A stretch of 64,000 nt of DNA from Apiotrichum sp. Y4204 (taxonomy: Eukaryota > Basidiomycota > Tremellomycetes > Trichosporonales > Trichosporonaceae): the NCBI GenBank assembly GCA_025531455.1, contig JAMYHL010000100.1, forward strand, positions 56,478-120,477, given 5' to 3'. The notes under the pieces were generated by a model that worked only from the letters and a program-made list of their open reading frames with translations, had not been told where the DNA came from and searched no databases. This document shows positions 1-11,363 of the stretch, in pieces. The translations under genes and the position numbers were made by a program. How positions within the stretch are numbered: position 1 is the stretch's first letter; every line of letters begins with the position of its first letter.

Positions 1-3000
1 GCCGATAGAGCACAGGATGCGGGGAGGGGACATGGTGAGTGAGGTACCGGTGAGAGAGGGAGGGAGCGTGAGAATGGGTTATAATGTGCTGCATCCTAGG
101 TCACACTATATGTACTCGAGCACTGTGGTACGGTGGGAGCTATCAGCAGACCACTCGCGTGATTCCTGAGACATGTGGTGTCTGATAGCGCTTCAGTGGA
201 TCGGTGGCTTGGGTCGAGATCGGTGAATCGGTGGCTCGTATCGATGCAGGAACAGCCCACTTGGCTCTCGGTTGAGCAATGACGAACCTTGTGAAGCCTC
301 CATGTCAGCAATGCACCTGGCTAGAGACCGAGAGGCCATGTGAGCAATGCAGGCACACGCCCCATCCGCATCGCTCACTCGATGCATCTGCATCTGGCGT
401 CTTGCCATCTGGCGGCCATCACCGAGCCGATACCCGGTGCTCCGCGGCACGCGCGACACGCCCGTACCGCGAGGTATATGGTGCGTTTCACAACCGTGTG
501 TATCTTGGATATCTGTCGTTCCCAGGATCATGGTTGTACCGTATGATGTAATCGCTCGCGGCCCGGAATAAACCTTGTCGGTTCTCGTCGGTTCCCCAAC
601 GCGGCAACCCTGTGCCCACCAACGCGTACTTGAGACTCGTAACGAACCGCTCAGTACTGTATCTCGCACTTCGGAGGCAGATACTGCAGCGCGCTGGAGC
701 TTGCCTGCATAGATCCTCGAGGTTGGGAGGTGGAAGCCATGCCTAGCGCATCGACCGCCTGTGATTCCCAGTGCCCCAATCGGCGGTGAAGAGCGGAGGT
801 AGGACGCTGTCTCGTCGCCATTCTGATCCGTCACTGATTACTGACCTGCAGCCGGTGGATTGTCAGATAACTGTACCGCTCATGACTGCTTACCTGTGTT
901 CGTCCACTAATCCGGGATAGACCTCGTGGATACATACCTGCACATTGTCATTTCCTGCCAGCCGAGCCGTGAGTGTGTCACAATCGCCATAAAGGCAACG
1001 CCGTAATGTCTCTGCGAAAGAGCTTACTATCAGGTCGTCAACGGAGCGATCTGAGCCTTTATGAACCGCTGAGTCCGTGACAGAGTGGACAGGCAGTGAG
1101 AGCGACTAGCAGTTCCTCATGATCATTTCACCAACTGCACTATGTCAGCGTACGAGGGAGTTCCACTAGGACCAAATAGCCGCTCCTCTGTGATGAGATA
1201 AGAGGAGCCTCAGTTTGGCATTTCTGGATGTCAGCTGGACAGTACAGTGAAGCCTTTTCCGGTTACGATATTCCACCCGTTATCCCAATTGTGATCATAA
1301 CCGCCCCCGATGATGATACTGCAGATGCACCTCACCACTGACCCACTTCTTACATCATACTTGACATGCTCAGCTTGCCTGTCCTCCGTAGCCTGGAACG
1401 AGTCGGGTTTCAACTTTTGCGTGATGCGCATATTGCCGGAGGATTCTGTGTCTGTCACAATGTGTTCTGCCGACTCATGTTGCTGAGCTGCAAATTAGGC
1501 GGAGAATGCAGAGTTGTTTTGACGAATAGCAGGGAATTCAAAGAGCTATTGGTTGTCAGTCTCGTACTCGAAGCTTTAGTGTCGCATTCCGCGAGGGGCG
1601 TTTCCTACACGAGTCCTTTCCACAGCAGAGCACTTAGCACGGAAACGGTGACTTGTCAGCCTCTTGTAATAGTACACGGGGAGGTCGAGATGTCAAAGGC
1701 AATGCGCATTGTGACCGCCACTCTTAGGCTGGCCTGCGCCCCCCGTCAACCTTTCTACTCGGCTGTAGTGAGCGAGAGGATAATTATTGCAAAAGGCCAG
1801 CTGTCCTAGAGTTCGTAAGCACATAAATTCTCGTCTCCTACTTTTGACGTGTCGTCGCTAAGATTGCTCGGGCAAAAATGGGTGGCAGTCTCTCGACTCT
1901 TGGGAAAGCCTGGTTTGCAATAGGACTTCTTCTGGGAGTGATTGTGGTGGAGGGATGCGCTTTCGAGAAACACCTGCTCCTTCACAGCCACCTTAGCATC
2001 GCCGTCCAACAATTCTGGCCTCAAGGAAATTGCACACGACACTTTTCGCCACTGGGCTCGACTACAGTAACTCTGGGATACCAGGAGCCCATCAAGAGTC
2101 AGAAAACGCCAACATCAGTCGTCTGAGTCCATCAGTTGGCGGTCCAGCTTCGACTGTGGCAGTGTGGCGCCTATCCCACAGTGTACAGCCTCTGTCTTCC
2201 AAAACTCTCGCAATGACGACCGGCCGGACGGAACGCTCATTAATGCGATGCAAGAAGAATAATTTTCTGGATGCTTATTGTTGTTGTTGTTTTGCTGCGG
2301 GAGTCCAGACTCGCGATCACATACCAGGGCCCCACTTTCTCGGTGTACGACTTCACAACGTATGTGGCGGTGAGGGTGGTCACGTTGGTGGCCCCGGAAT
2401 GCTGCCTGTGGTAACGTTCCGCACTTGCAACGGTACCAGGGCAACGTTACAGCCCCCGAACTTGAAGCCGGTTCGGCGAAATCACTATGAGTCGACTGGC
2501 GAGCTCGGGTGGAGTTTGGTGGCGCACTGATTACGGCGCCGAGAACGCCCAGAACGCCGAGACCGGGAGTTGGGTACCAAGACCCAAAGCCAAGCCTTCC
2601 TCTGCTATGGAGCCAACCAAATCGGTCAGTTAAGTTATTAAGGTTTTCTTTTAATGGCTCAAAGGTCTCTACAACCACCATTAATTCCAGTCGCATCCTC
2701 TTGTTCGGATCCCGGGGTTTGAAGCGAGTGAGGCGTTTGAGCGCTGCATGCCGATTTTGAGGTGTCTTTCGGCGACTTCCACCACACACGTTCCATATCT
2801 CCAGCCTATTAGTGCACGTACCAAGACTTGGCCAAGGGCGGATGTCGGCCAAGAGATTTAGCCCACGCCGAGTGTCATGTATAATTAATGTTGTACCATG
2901 GAGGCAGTAATTGGAACGGCGAAAATCATAAAATATTAGTGCAAAAATCATTGGTTGTGGTGAGTGATGAGAGTGGCGCCAACACACACGCTCACGAAGA

Positions 3001-4277
3001 TTGTCCACTCCTATTTCATGGCGAGTCTGGCGAGCAAGAATAATCGCGCAAAGCACATTCAGCTACAACAGGATGCACACATCGGACACCAAGGACAAAA
3101 AAAGCGTTCGCAGGAAATGGGAGTTTGTTACAGCAGTGATGGGGTTGTGGGGTGCCACACCCGCCCGTTTTTTCCCACACGACCAGTCACACGACGGCCG
3201 CAGATGTCCGTCTCCCCGGAAATTCCCATCACAGCCTATCCTTGTCCAGACCAGATTAGATCAGATCAGATGATGTGAAAGCTACCATTACGGAGAGCCA
3301 TGCCCACGTTGTGGCGGTGCCCAATTGTGGAGTGCCAAGTTCTCTCCATTGTGGCACATCAAAAGGCGAGGCGCCTTCCAAAAGCCACTCGATCACGTCT
3401 TGGTACAGATCTTGGAAGGTACAGTGGGCACCGTTCCGAACGTTCTGCTAGAATGCACAAAGGGTCGGCTAGGTCGGGTGCCATGTCCATGGATCCAGTG
3501 GAAACAATCCTGTGTTGCCCCGAACTCTCTCGGCATCGGGCTTTTCGTCACAGCATTCTTCCTAGTGCCTGACGCTGTATCTCTAATCGCACCATGGTCG
3601 TCTGACCTGTGCCCACAACTCAAAGCTCGAGCCCCACTGTTCCCAGAAGGCCAGAAACGTCTCCTCCGCTCGTGATCAAGACTGTAAAACCAGAACAGCG
3701 GGGGCTGCGGATAGCAATGCTGACGGCGTCGCTTGCGGCCGTATTGTGGCCAGATCCGCGGCTGTCGTGATTGATTGATTGTTTCGCGAGCAAATGTCGC
3801 AGATACGATAAGCCTTGGGGAAACCTACAACCTACAATCTTCAGGGAAACCCTATACAATGTGGCAATGTCGCCTTGGAAACATGATACCGTACGTATGT
3901 ATGAGCTTCTGGCCTCGGGATCTCGGAGCCGATGTGACCTGATAATCACGATCTTCCGCCCTACAGCCCACCGCCTCGGATCGAGCTCGCGGCGTCTATG
4001 TCACTGTTGCGTCTTGCTCTTGCTCTTGCTCTCGTTCTGTGAGCTTCTGCTTTGTGGATACCGCAGACGCCGATGTCATTGAGATGGATACCCCCACTTC
4101 CCAGCCGCCCTGCCGCGGGCAGTCGGCTTCTGAGAGTGATATCCAAGGAACACCACCTTCGATCGTCATGATGTGGTTGGTCGTGTGGCGGTGTTGGTGT
4201 GGCTCGCCTCCATTAGCCTCATCCGCCTCCACAACTCACACCCACTTGTCAAAGAGGAAAAGTGGCCCTTGACATGA
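1..4277. other. Gene-poor region, no supported gene
   Basis: I see no gene here. Open frames exist on both strands (for instance about 193-834 and 2115-3056 on the minus strand), but they show no recognisable domain, no GC-rich third-position bias and no plausible splice pattern. Composition is clearly less GC-rich than in the gene-dense right part. Small local repeats are present, such as TTGTTGTTGTTTTG near 2280 and a run of CTTGCT units near 4015. It could be intergenic DNA, decayed mobile-element sequence or non-coding transcription units; the sequence alone does not decide. Confidence 0.5.
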
Positions 4278-4285
4278 TATATAAG
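4278..4285 (+). promoter_or_regulatory. TATA box of the Kex2-site repeat gene
   Basis: TATATAAG lies 122 bases before the ATG at 4407. It is followed by a CA- and CT-rich leader with ATCATCATCATCACATC, a typical fungal 5' untranslated composition. Confidence 0.6.
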
Positions 4286-4354
4286 AAGACGTCTTCGGGC
4301 TCCAAGAAATCCATCATCATCATCACATCCCTCCCATCTATAGTTTACTACAGC

Positions 4355-4395
4355 GTAAGTACTCCCCCTCCCCTCTGAACCTCGCTCACCATCAG
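4355..4395 (+). other. Probable 5' UTR intron
   Basis: A GTAAGT donor at 4355 is followed by a pyrimidine-rich stretch and CACCATCAG ending at 4395, eleven bases before the ATG. The 41-base length matches other introns in the window. This is inferred from splice signals only. Confidence 0.4.
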
Positions 4396-4406
4396 CTACT
4401 CCCAAC

Positions 4407-5555
4407 ATGAAGATCTCCGCCCTCCTCCCCGTCGTCTACGCCCTCGCCACCTCGGTGCCCGCTTTCGCGCGCCCCGTCGCCGTGACCGACAACACCGCCG
4501 TCGCCCGTGACGCCAAGCCCATCGCCGACGTCGGCAGCACCGTCGTCCCCCAGGCCGCCAAGCGCCGCCTCCTTCGTCGCGACGACTCGGATGACTCTGA
4601 CTCGGACTCGGACTCGGATGACGACCGCCGCCGCTCCTTCAAGCGCAGCGCCGTCCGCAAGACCAAGCGCGACGATTCGGACTCGGAGGGTTCCGCCGAC
4701 TCGGGCGATGACAGCGACTACCGCAAGCGTTCCCTGAAGCGCCGCTCGCTCAAGAAGCGTGACTCCGACTCCGACGACTCCCCCGACTCCGCTTCGTCCG
4801 GCGACGAGAGCGACCGCCGCCGTAAGCGCACCGTGAAGCGCCGCTCGCTCAAGAAGCGTGACTCGGACTCGGACGACTCTCCGGACTCCGCTTCCTCCGG
4901 CGACGAGAGCGACCGCCGCCGCAAGCGCACCGTCAAGCGCTCGCTCAAGAAGAGGGCCGACTCGGACTCCGACGACTCCCCGGACTCGGCTTCGTCCGGC
5001 GACGAGAGCGACCGCCGTCGTAAGCGTACCGTCAAGCGCTCGCTCAAGAAGCGTGACTCGGACTCCGACGACTCTCCGGACTCGGCTTCCTCCGGCGACG
5101 AGAGCGACCGCCGCCGCAAGCGCACCGTCAAGCGCTCGCTCAAGAAGCGTGACTCGGGCTCGGCCTCGGACTCCGCTCCCTCCGCTTCTTCCGGCGATGA
5201 AAGCGACCGCCGCCGCAAGCGCTCGCTCAAGAAGAGGGCCGACTCGGGCTCGGAGTCGAACGACAGCGCCGCCTCCGTGTCCTCGGGCAGCGAGTCCGAC
5301 AGGCGCCGTAAGCGCATGGTCAAGAAGCGGGCTGCCCTCAAGAAGCGGGCCTCGGACGACTCGGACTCGGGCTCGGACTCGGGCTCGGACTCGGAGGACG
5401 ACAGGCGCCGCGCCCTCCAGAAGCGTAATGCCCGCGCCGCCAAGCGCCGCAACATGAAGCGCAAGGCCGACTCGGACACCTCGGGTACCGACAACTCTGG
5501 TCCCTCTGACCAGTCTGGCCCTTCGGACCAGTCGGGCACCTCCGACAGCGACTAA
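4407..5555 (+). CDS. Secreted repeat protein with multiple Kex2 sites and alternating acidic/basic blocks
   Basis: Single-exon, 382 residues. Residues 1-21 form a classical signal peptide (MKISALLPVVYALATSVPAFA). The rest alternates acidic Ser/Asp blocks with basic blocks. The core is a 32-33-residue unit whose acidic part is DSDSDDSPDSASSGDESD, followed by RRRKRTVKR and SLKKR; acidic blocks start near residues 119, 152, 185, 217, 249, 279 and 315, the first four almost identical, with further Ser/Asp-rich blocks before them. Each junction carries KR or KKR, the cleavage signature of the Golgi protease Kex2, so full processing would release a set of short acidic peptides plus tiny fragments such as TVKR. 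The tail is a Gly/Ser/Asp stretch with a repeated SGPSDQ. The repeats are nearly identical at DNA level too, indicating recent unit duplication. A TATA box and likely UTR intron precede it. It fits the class of fungal Kex2-processed repeat proteins (pheromone, repellent, RiPP or effector precursors) by architecture only; an intact surface polyampholyte is the alternative. No enzyme domain is present. Confidence 0.85.
   Translation: MKISALLPVVYALATSVPAFARPVAVTDNTAVARDAKPIADVGSTVVPQAAKRRLLRRDDSDDSDSDSDSDDDRRRSFKRSAVRKTKRDDSDSEGSADSGDDSDYRKRSLKRRSLKKRDSDSDDSPDSASSGDESDRRRKRTVKRRSLKKRDSDSDDSPDSASSGDESDRRRKRTVKRSLKKRADSDSDDSPDSASSGDESDRRRKRTVKRSLKKRDSDSDDSPDSASSGDESDRRRKRTVKRSLKKRDSGSASDSAPSASSGDESDRRRKRSLKKRADSGSESNDSAASVSSGSESDRRRKRMVKKRAALKKRASDDSDSGSDSGSDSEDDRRRALQKRNARAAKRRNMKRKADSDTSGTDNSGPSDQSGPSDQSGTSDSD
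4761..5240 (+). repeat. In-frame ~96-99-base tandem repeats
   Basis: Near-identical units encode the acidic/dibasic module. Unit starts, at the Asp after KKR or KKRA, are at 4761, 4860, 4959, 5055 and 5151, a spacing of 96-99 bases; a diverged sixth begins at 5241. Spacing is always a multiple of three, so copy number can change without breaking the frame. Confidence 0.85.
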
Positions 5556-8120
5556 GTGCCGCACAATCCGAGCTCTGCGCAGTGCAGACTCATGTACCTT
5601 GACAACAAACACGTATTGTATTGTGAATTGAATAGTATCAGAATGAATTAAGAAGTGGGCCCACACAAACCTCTGCGGTTGCTGTTTCGGAATGAAAACA
5701 AAAGATACTGTCAGCGACGTCATGGTTATGGCGAGAGTTTAACTCTGACGCTTCCCCATGACCAGTCAGCTGTTCGTGAGCTCTCGACAGAGTTAGTGGA
5801 GTGGGGAAGAAGTGTGGTGTGGAGCGAGCTGTGGTGGGAATAACGGAAGAAACAGTAAAGAGATTTAGGAACAACATCGGGATAAACGGGCGGCTGGGCT
5901 CTCGTAGTCGTGTAGCAGATTACTCCTAACCAAAGGGTGCTGTCCGCATTCGTGTGAATAACGTTCCTCCCACCGTTATCCCTACTCATTGTGTTGCGAT
6001 TGTTCTGAATCTGGATCCCGAAGAACCGGCCCAAGAACGAACCCGAGGACAATTCGGTCATCGACATCTTGTTGCTGTATGCCCTATACTTCAGCGTTTC
6101 GGAGGTCTGGACGTGTCCGGTGCCTCTGGACCTGTCGTCAGATGGTCTCAAAAGTCTATCGTCGTGTGATCGTGTGATGTGTGAGAACAGGTCCAGTTCG
6201 GAAGTGTGCCCGTGGGATTCAGCAGGGGCCTCGGCCGACGATCCCAGGCTCGACTGGTCCAGATTGTGCACGGACCGCGTATGGTGGGTCCAGATACTGC
6301 TGATCTTCGGATCGGCGGTCTTTTGCGGCGTCTAGAAGTGATCTGCATTGTCAAAACATCCGGCGAGTCCGCGGGCGGTGAACCCCGAGGTCGGAGCAGA
6401 ATGACCAAAGATCCGAGTGGCGAGTTGTCGTCCAAGAGCTCTGGATACACGGTCTGAAGCCGCTTTTGCCAGACCGCCATGTTGGTACAGCCTGATTATC
6501 ATGCCAGCAGTGTAATGGCGGCCTTTGGATCGTCGGATGAGTGAATGAGGGCCGTGAGGGGATTGGTATCCGATTGGTATCGGACTGTTGCCGAGATTCT
6601 GCCCTAGGCGTCTGGTCGGATGTGATTCCGAGATACGAGCGCATACGAGCTACGCCATCCGCCCAGCACACAATATCAAAGGCGCGTCCAGCATCTTGCC
6701 TACAGCGGTTTGGGGTCCAGTGTATATCACAAGAGTATTGTGGTTGGTTCGTCGGCAAAGTGACCGTCGGCCCTAGCCCATGTTGTCTCCTCACCGCCTC
6801 CGCACCGGCCAGCTAGAGGGCTAGCGAACTAGTCTGCCCGCGTGCGGCGAGATAGCACCACCTTAGTACCGTAGCCTGTATTCCACGAGAGCGGGATGGC
6901 GGCGGGTTTGTGGGGGAGGCATGGTGCTCCGCGATGGGGCCGCTACGAGTGCCGGGTAGCGCGCCGCGGCTCTAGCGGTTGGATGCTCGGAACGCACATT
7001 GTGAATTGTGAATTGGACGATGGACGAAATTGTGCATTACTGTAAGCAGTGCCGCTCGGCGTTCACGTGTACGGTTCTTGGGCGAGCTAGGAGCTTTGGA
7101 GATGAGGGGCGCCTTGGGGCGGCCGCGGATGCTGGTTCGAAGTACATGAGGAGGTTATCTATAATTCGCTATCATGCTGGCTTGTGTATGCACCACCTCT
7201 GTGTGCGCTGTCGGTACTGGTGTGTGCTGACACCAACTTATGCGCATATGCACTATTGTGCACAGAGGCTGGGATCCAACTACTTACCTCCGTTCCACCG
7301 GGCTCAACATGGGTACTGGCTGTGCTGGCTGCATGCTGGCCACGATGATGATAAAATAAAGTTGAAACAGCAAGGCATCTCGGGACAATCGCCGTATCGT
7401 GCAACACCTCTCACACACTACTATAATACTACAGATCACGCTACTCAGGGCCCCGCCTGACCCGTCGTCTGCGTCTGCGGGGCATTTAGCGATTTCAAGT
7501 CTTGATCTGAATGCAATTAGGGTAAAACACTGTCCAGGCAGACTAATTGGGAATAGGAATGGCAATTTCCAGCCCAGAGGCCACAGAAATGCGGTGACGG
7601 CGCCGCCGGCGTCCTCGCCGATATGTGCTGGATCGCGCCGAGGACCCGTCACTTGCCTGTTCCTCGTCGCCAACACCGACCCGGCCTCGCCGCAATGCCT
7701 GCTCCACTTGGCCAACCAGAGACGCAAAGTCGCCTCCAGGGATCTCGGCGAGCACGGAGATGAGGATGTCAGTAGTGTACAGCAGCCGTGTGGAACACTT
7801 TGGACGATTGTTAAAAGCCCCATCCCCGTCGACTCGTGCTGTCACTACGCCCCGTCTTTCCCCCACGCACCCTTCTCTCCGCGATACAAAACCCTCCGCT
7901 CACAAGGACGCGATCAGTCTCACGCTCTCCTAGATCGCCAGCTCGCCGCCGCAGTCGTTGATCCGACCACCTCGATATCGCGCGATCCCATCACATTCTC
8001 TTAGCCTCTCATCAGAGTAGTAACGCCACACCGCAACTTGCCACTCGTGTCAGCCAAGGCCAGATCCAAACACAGCCCCTCTTGTCCCCATTTGCCCTCG
8101 CTTGCGATCGCACCATCATC
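5556..8120. other. Intergenic, no supported gene
   Basis: About 2.6 kb with only scattered short frames on both strands, none with domain, signal peptide or coding bias. The last few hundred bases before 8121 are CT- and CA-rich and presumably contain the promoter and leader of the N-acetylglucosamine kinase gene. Confidence 0.5.
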
Positions 8121-9543
8121 ATGACCACTACTCGCCCCAAGCTCATTCTCTGCGCCGACGGCGGCGGCACAAAGGTGTGCGTCGTCGTGCGCTCCGAGGA
8201 CGGCATCGAGGTCCGTGGTACAGCCGGTCCCTGCAATGTGTGAGTACCTGCGATTCAAACTCAGGCCAAACTCCGGCCCATCAGCCGTGCCTCCACCGCT
8301 GACATCCCAGCCAGTCCGTAGGCCACATTCCGGCTGCCGACCGTATCCTCGAGGCGACGTACCGCGCCCTCCAGCAGCTCCCGGCCACGCACCTCCCTGC
8401 CGACTTCTCCATCCCTCCCCTCCCTGTCCAGCTGGCGGGCCTCACATCACGCGCGGTGTCGCGCGCGGCGTCGCCCGCGCCGTCCGGTGCCAACACCCCG
8501 CGCGGCCGCCTCGCGCCCATTAAGGAGTCGCTCTTCGAGTTCTGCTGGATCGCTCTCGCCGGCATGACCACTCCGGCGGACGCGACCGCGTTCGTTCCCT
8601 TTGTCTCTCACGTCCTCGGGACCCCTGGTGACTGCATCTCGTGCACGAATGGTGAGTTGCGAGGGATGTACCACAGTTGCTGACTCCAGACGTCCTCCTT
8701 CTCGCCGCCCCTGCCCTCGTCCAGAGTGGTATCGACCACTGTGTGGCTGTCGTATGCGGTACCGGCACTATTGGCCGCACTATCCGTGTCCGTAGCACCG
8801 AGGAGCTTCCCCCCAGCCCACCATCCGAGACCCGCGATGTCAACATTGACGTCGAGTTCCGGGCCCGGAAGCCATCCAGCGCTGGTCTCTCAAAGGGCCT
8901 TCCCCTCGAGGACGTCGGCTGTTCCCGCGGGTGGGGCTTTATGCTCTGCGACGAGGGTTCCGCGTTCTGGATCGGTCGCCTGGCGATTCGATACCTTCTC
9001 GAGGTGTGGGACCGCGAGCACAGCCCCGGCATCTACTCTGCTCCGGTTCCCGAGCGTACAGCGCTGTACGAGGACCTTCTGGAGTACTTTGAGGTGTCGG
9101 ACCCCACCGAGCTCATCGGCATTGTGGCGCTCATGACCGACTTTGCGGCGGGTCTCTCGATCGGCGAGGCGCAGAGCAAGCGCAACGCCTATGTCGCTGG
9201 CGCCGGCCGTGTCGTCTTCAAGTGGGCGTTCCCCGAGGAGCAGGGCGTGACAATCTCCACTCCCGCACAGGAGGCAGCGCAGAAGGCCGCATTCGAGATT
9301 GCTCAGTCGGCGAGCAAGGGCATCATCAAGCTCACGCTCGAGACTCTGGGCGACCGCAGCATTGTCTTCCCCGAGCGCACGGCGCTCAACCTCGGCGGCG
9401 GCCTCTGGAACTCGGCCGGCTATCGTAAACTCTACCTCGACGGCCTGGCCGCCGAGAACGCCGTCTTCCGCACAGTCAACCTCGTGACCGATGCCGCCGG
9501 CGACAGTGCAAAGGCGCTTGCGGGGGTCACATGGGGCCAGTAG
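8121..9543 (+). CDS. BadF/BadG-type N-acetylglucosamine kinase
   Basis: Predicted to phosphorylate N-acetylglucosamine with ATP to GlcNAc-6-phosphate, the entry step of amino-sugar salvage, in the cytosol. Three exons, 8121-8239, 8311-8651 and 8690-9543, join in phase to 437 residues. The N-terminus has the ASKHA phosphate-1 loop LILCADGGGTKVCVVV, then GPCNV joined across the first intron to QSVG, as in animal NAGK. The phosphate-2 region reads CVAVVCGTGTIGR, followed by the G-W-G-F segment near SRGWGFMLCDEGS, typical of the BadF/BcrA/BcrD ATPase superfamily. Introns are 71 and 38 bases with GTGAGT donors and CTGAC branch sites. Length matches fungal NAGK-like proteins. Other BadF kinases such as glucosamine kinase cannot be excluded. 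The GH20 hexosaminidase at 19-21 kb would supply its substrate. Confidence 0.88.
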
Positions 9544-10352
9544 TGTCGCGGTGGATAGGATCCGGGTCTTGTCATTTTTTTTGGCTTTTTCTACTGTAGG
9601 GATAGATTGGGCCCCAGGGGAGGGGGGTCACGAGTCGCGTAATCGTCCGAAGTGTAGCATGCATGTATGGATACCCCGCACGAGGACAGACGGAGCTGAG
9701 AAATCCAGGAGATGGGAACAGACAACTGACACTGAATTGATTGCATGCCATCAGCTCGATGGATCGATGTGTTCCTCATAAGATCACAAGAGTGAGATCC
9801 CATCAAGTGCACCAGTGCTTGCCAGGCACCGATCCAGAACCGGATTTGGCACGGGCCTGTGCGGCAATCCGGAGTGATCGGCGAACAGCCAGACTGAGGG
9901 GGGATCGGCGAGCTGCCCGGCTGACATTTGGGTGCGCGCTTGTCGTGGCACCGTGGCAACGTGGCACCAACTGGCAGAGGAACGGCGTTCAAACATCTAC
10001 ACTACGGCGATCCGGCGACCTACATGGTTGATAATGCCGACCACGCGCTGTGCACGATGCTCCATGCTCAACATTATGCATTATGGGATGTTCGCAGGCT
10101 TGAAGCTGTCATGTGTCATCCCTGGAGAGTTCAACACCGCGGCGCCCGACGGAGATATCCTCATCTCCGCTCAAAGTCACGTTTGCCACCCAAACAGGCA
10201 CAATGGTGGACAGAAGCTGTGCACGGACCAGGACGACAAACGTCACGACGGCGCAGCGCATTTCTCACCATGGCGCGACCGCAGACGACGGGTCGGTTTG
10301 AGTCTTCTCCATCCCCCATTCCCCCCATCTAAACCTTCCACTCTACATCGAA
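9544..10352. other. Intergenic between kinase and SH3 gene
   Basis: No supported gene. It holds the kinase 3' region (a T-rich stretch near 9575) and the promoter and leader of the SH3 gene; a CT/CA-rich leader precedes the ATG at 10353. Confidence 0.5.
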
Positions 10353-11363
10353 ATGGCAAACCAGACCTCGGCACAGACACTTGCGGCGCACCTCGTCGCG
10401 CAGACGACCGCGAGCGTGCAGCTCCTCGAGCAGCTCGGCGTGATCACCGCAGCGGACAGCGCGGCCATCCGCGACCGCCTGCCGAACCAGTGCGCCACTT
10501 TTCCCTCTCTCTCGTCCCCCGCGTCAGCGAGCACGGGAGTCGCGGCCGTAGCGGGGCAGATGAACAACCTCGCCGTCAGCTCCCCCACGCCCGTGGCGCC
10601 GACGCCGGCGCTCCCGCCGCGCCAGAACACCGCGCCCGCCCCGACGCCGAGCCAGCCCACCGCCCGTGCGCTCTGGGACTACGCTGGCACCGAGGCGGAC
10701 GACCTCCAGTTCCGCCAGGGCGACACGATCGTCATTGATGAAGAGGTCAACGAGCAGTGGTACCGCGGCCGTATCCTTGTTAATGGCGCGCCCGGGGCCA
10801 AGAGCGGCCTGTTCCCGAGTAACTATGTGGAGAAGATGTGAGTCAGTCAGCTCAGCGAGGGGTTGTGCCCTTAGGAAGGCTGGGGCCATCCAGTGGGAAG
10901 CTATTTGAGACTCGTGCGGACCGCTGCTGCGCTGCTGCAGATAAGAGAACGAGGATCTACCCAGCTGCCCCTTATTGTTGCCCAGCTGACGCCAGCGCTT
11001 CCGAGTCCTCGACACACAGTGCTCCCTACGGCACATCAAGCTATGCCGCGAGCACAAACTCGTACTACAACCAGAACGAAAAGGCGGGCTACGGCGCACA
11101 GCCGTACCAGCCGCCGGCGTCTGCGCCGCCCGCGCCGGAGCAGCAGACGATTGTCGTGCAGGAGGACAAGGTGAACAAGTTTAAGAGCAAGTACGGAAAC
11201 AATGTGAGTCTTAACTGCCATGGCTTTGCTGACTCCAGCTCGCCAACAGCGCCGTCTCGGGTGTCGGATTTGGTGCGGGCAGCGCCATCGGCGGAGGCAT
11301 CATCCGTGCCAGTGAGTACCACAAGCTTTACCTGCTACTGCGCCGCTGACACCAGTCTTCTAA
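10353..11363 (+). CDS. LSB1/PIN3-like SH3-domain protein
   Basis: Probable cortical actin/endocytosis adaptor binding proline-rich partners such as the WASP homologue (known for yeast Lsb1 and Pin3). Four exons, 10353-10837, 10996-11203, 11239-11311 and 11356-11363, give 257 residues. The N-terminus is an Ala/Gln-rich helical segment (about 1-50), as in Lsb1/Lsb2. A single SH3 domain lies at about 105-161, with ALWDYAG, the acidic loop, QWYRGR and the closing LFPSNYVEKM. A Tyr/Pro/Ala-rich linker follows, then a Gly-rich C-terminus GFGAGSAIGGGIIRAIF, matching the Gly-rich, F-ending tail of the family. The last exon is only eight bases and supplies part of Ile, then Phe and the stop; phase is correct at every junction. 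The first intron is unusually long for this locus (158 bases). Confidence 0.85.

Noticed and set aside
193..834. 213-codon minus-strand frame
   Set aside because: No domain, no codon bias, and it overlaps other frames of equal quality.
2115..3056. 313-codon minus-strand frame
   Set aside because: Composition-driven; no recognisable features, no leader or splice support.
4392..5723. 443-codon frame antisense to the Kex2-site repeat gene, plus a 273-codon frame in another antisense register
   Set aside because: Both stay open only because the sense repeats (TCG/GAC/CGC codons) leave no stops antisense. They have no start context, and the sense frame has a signal peptide and TATA box.
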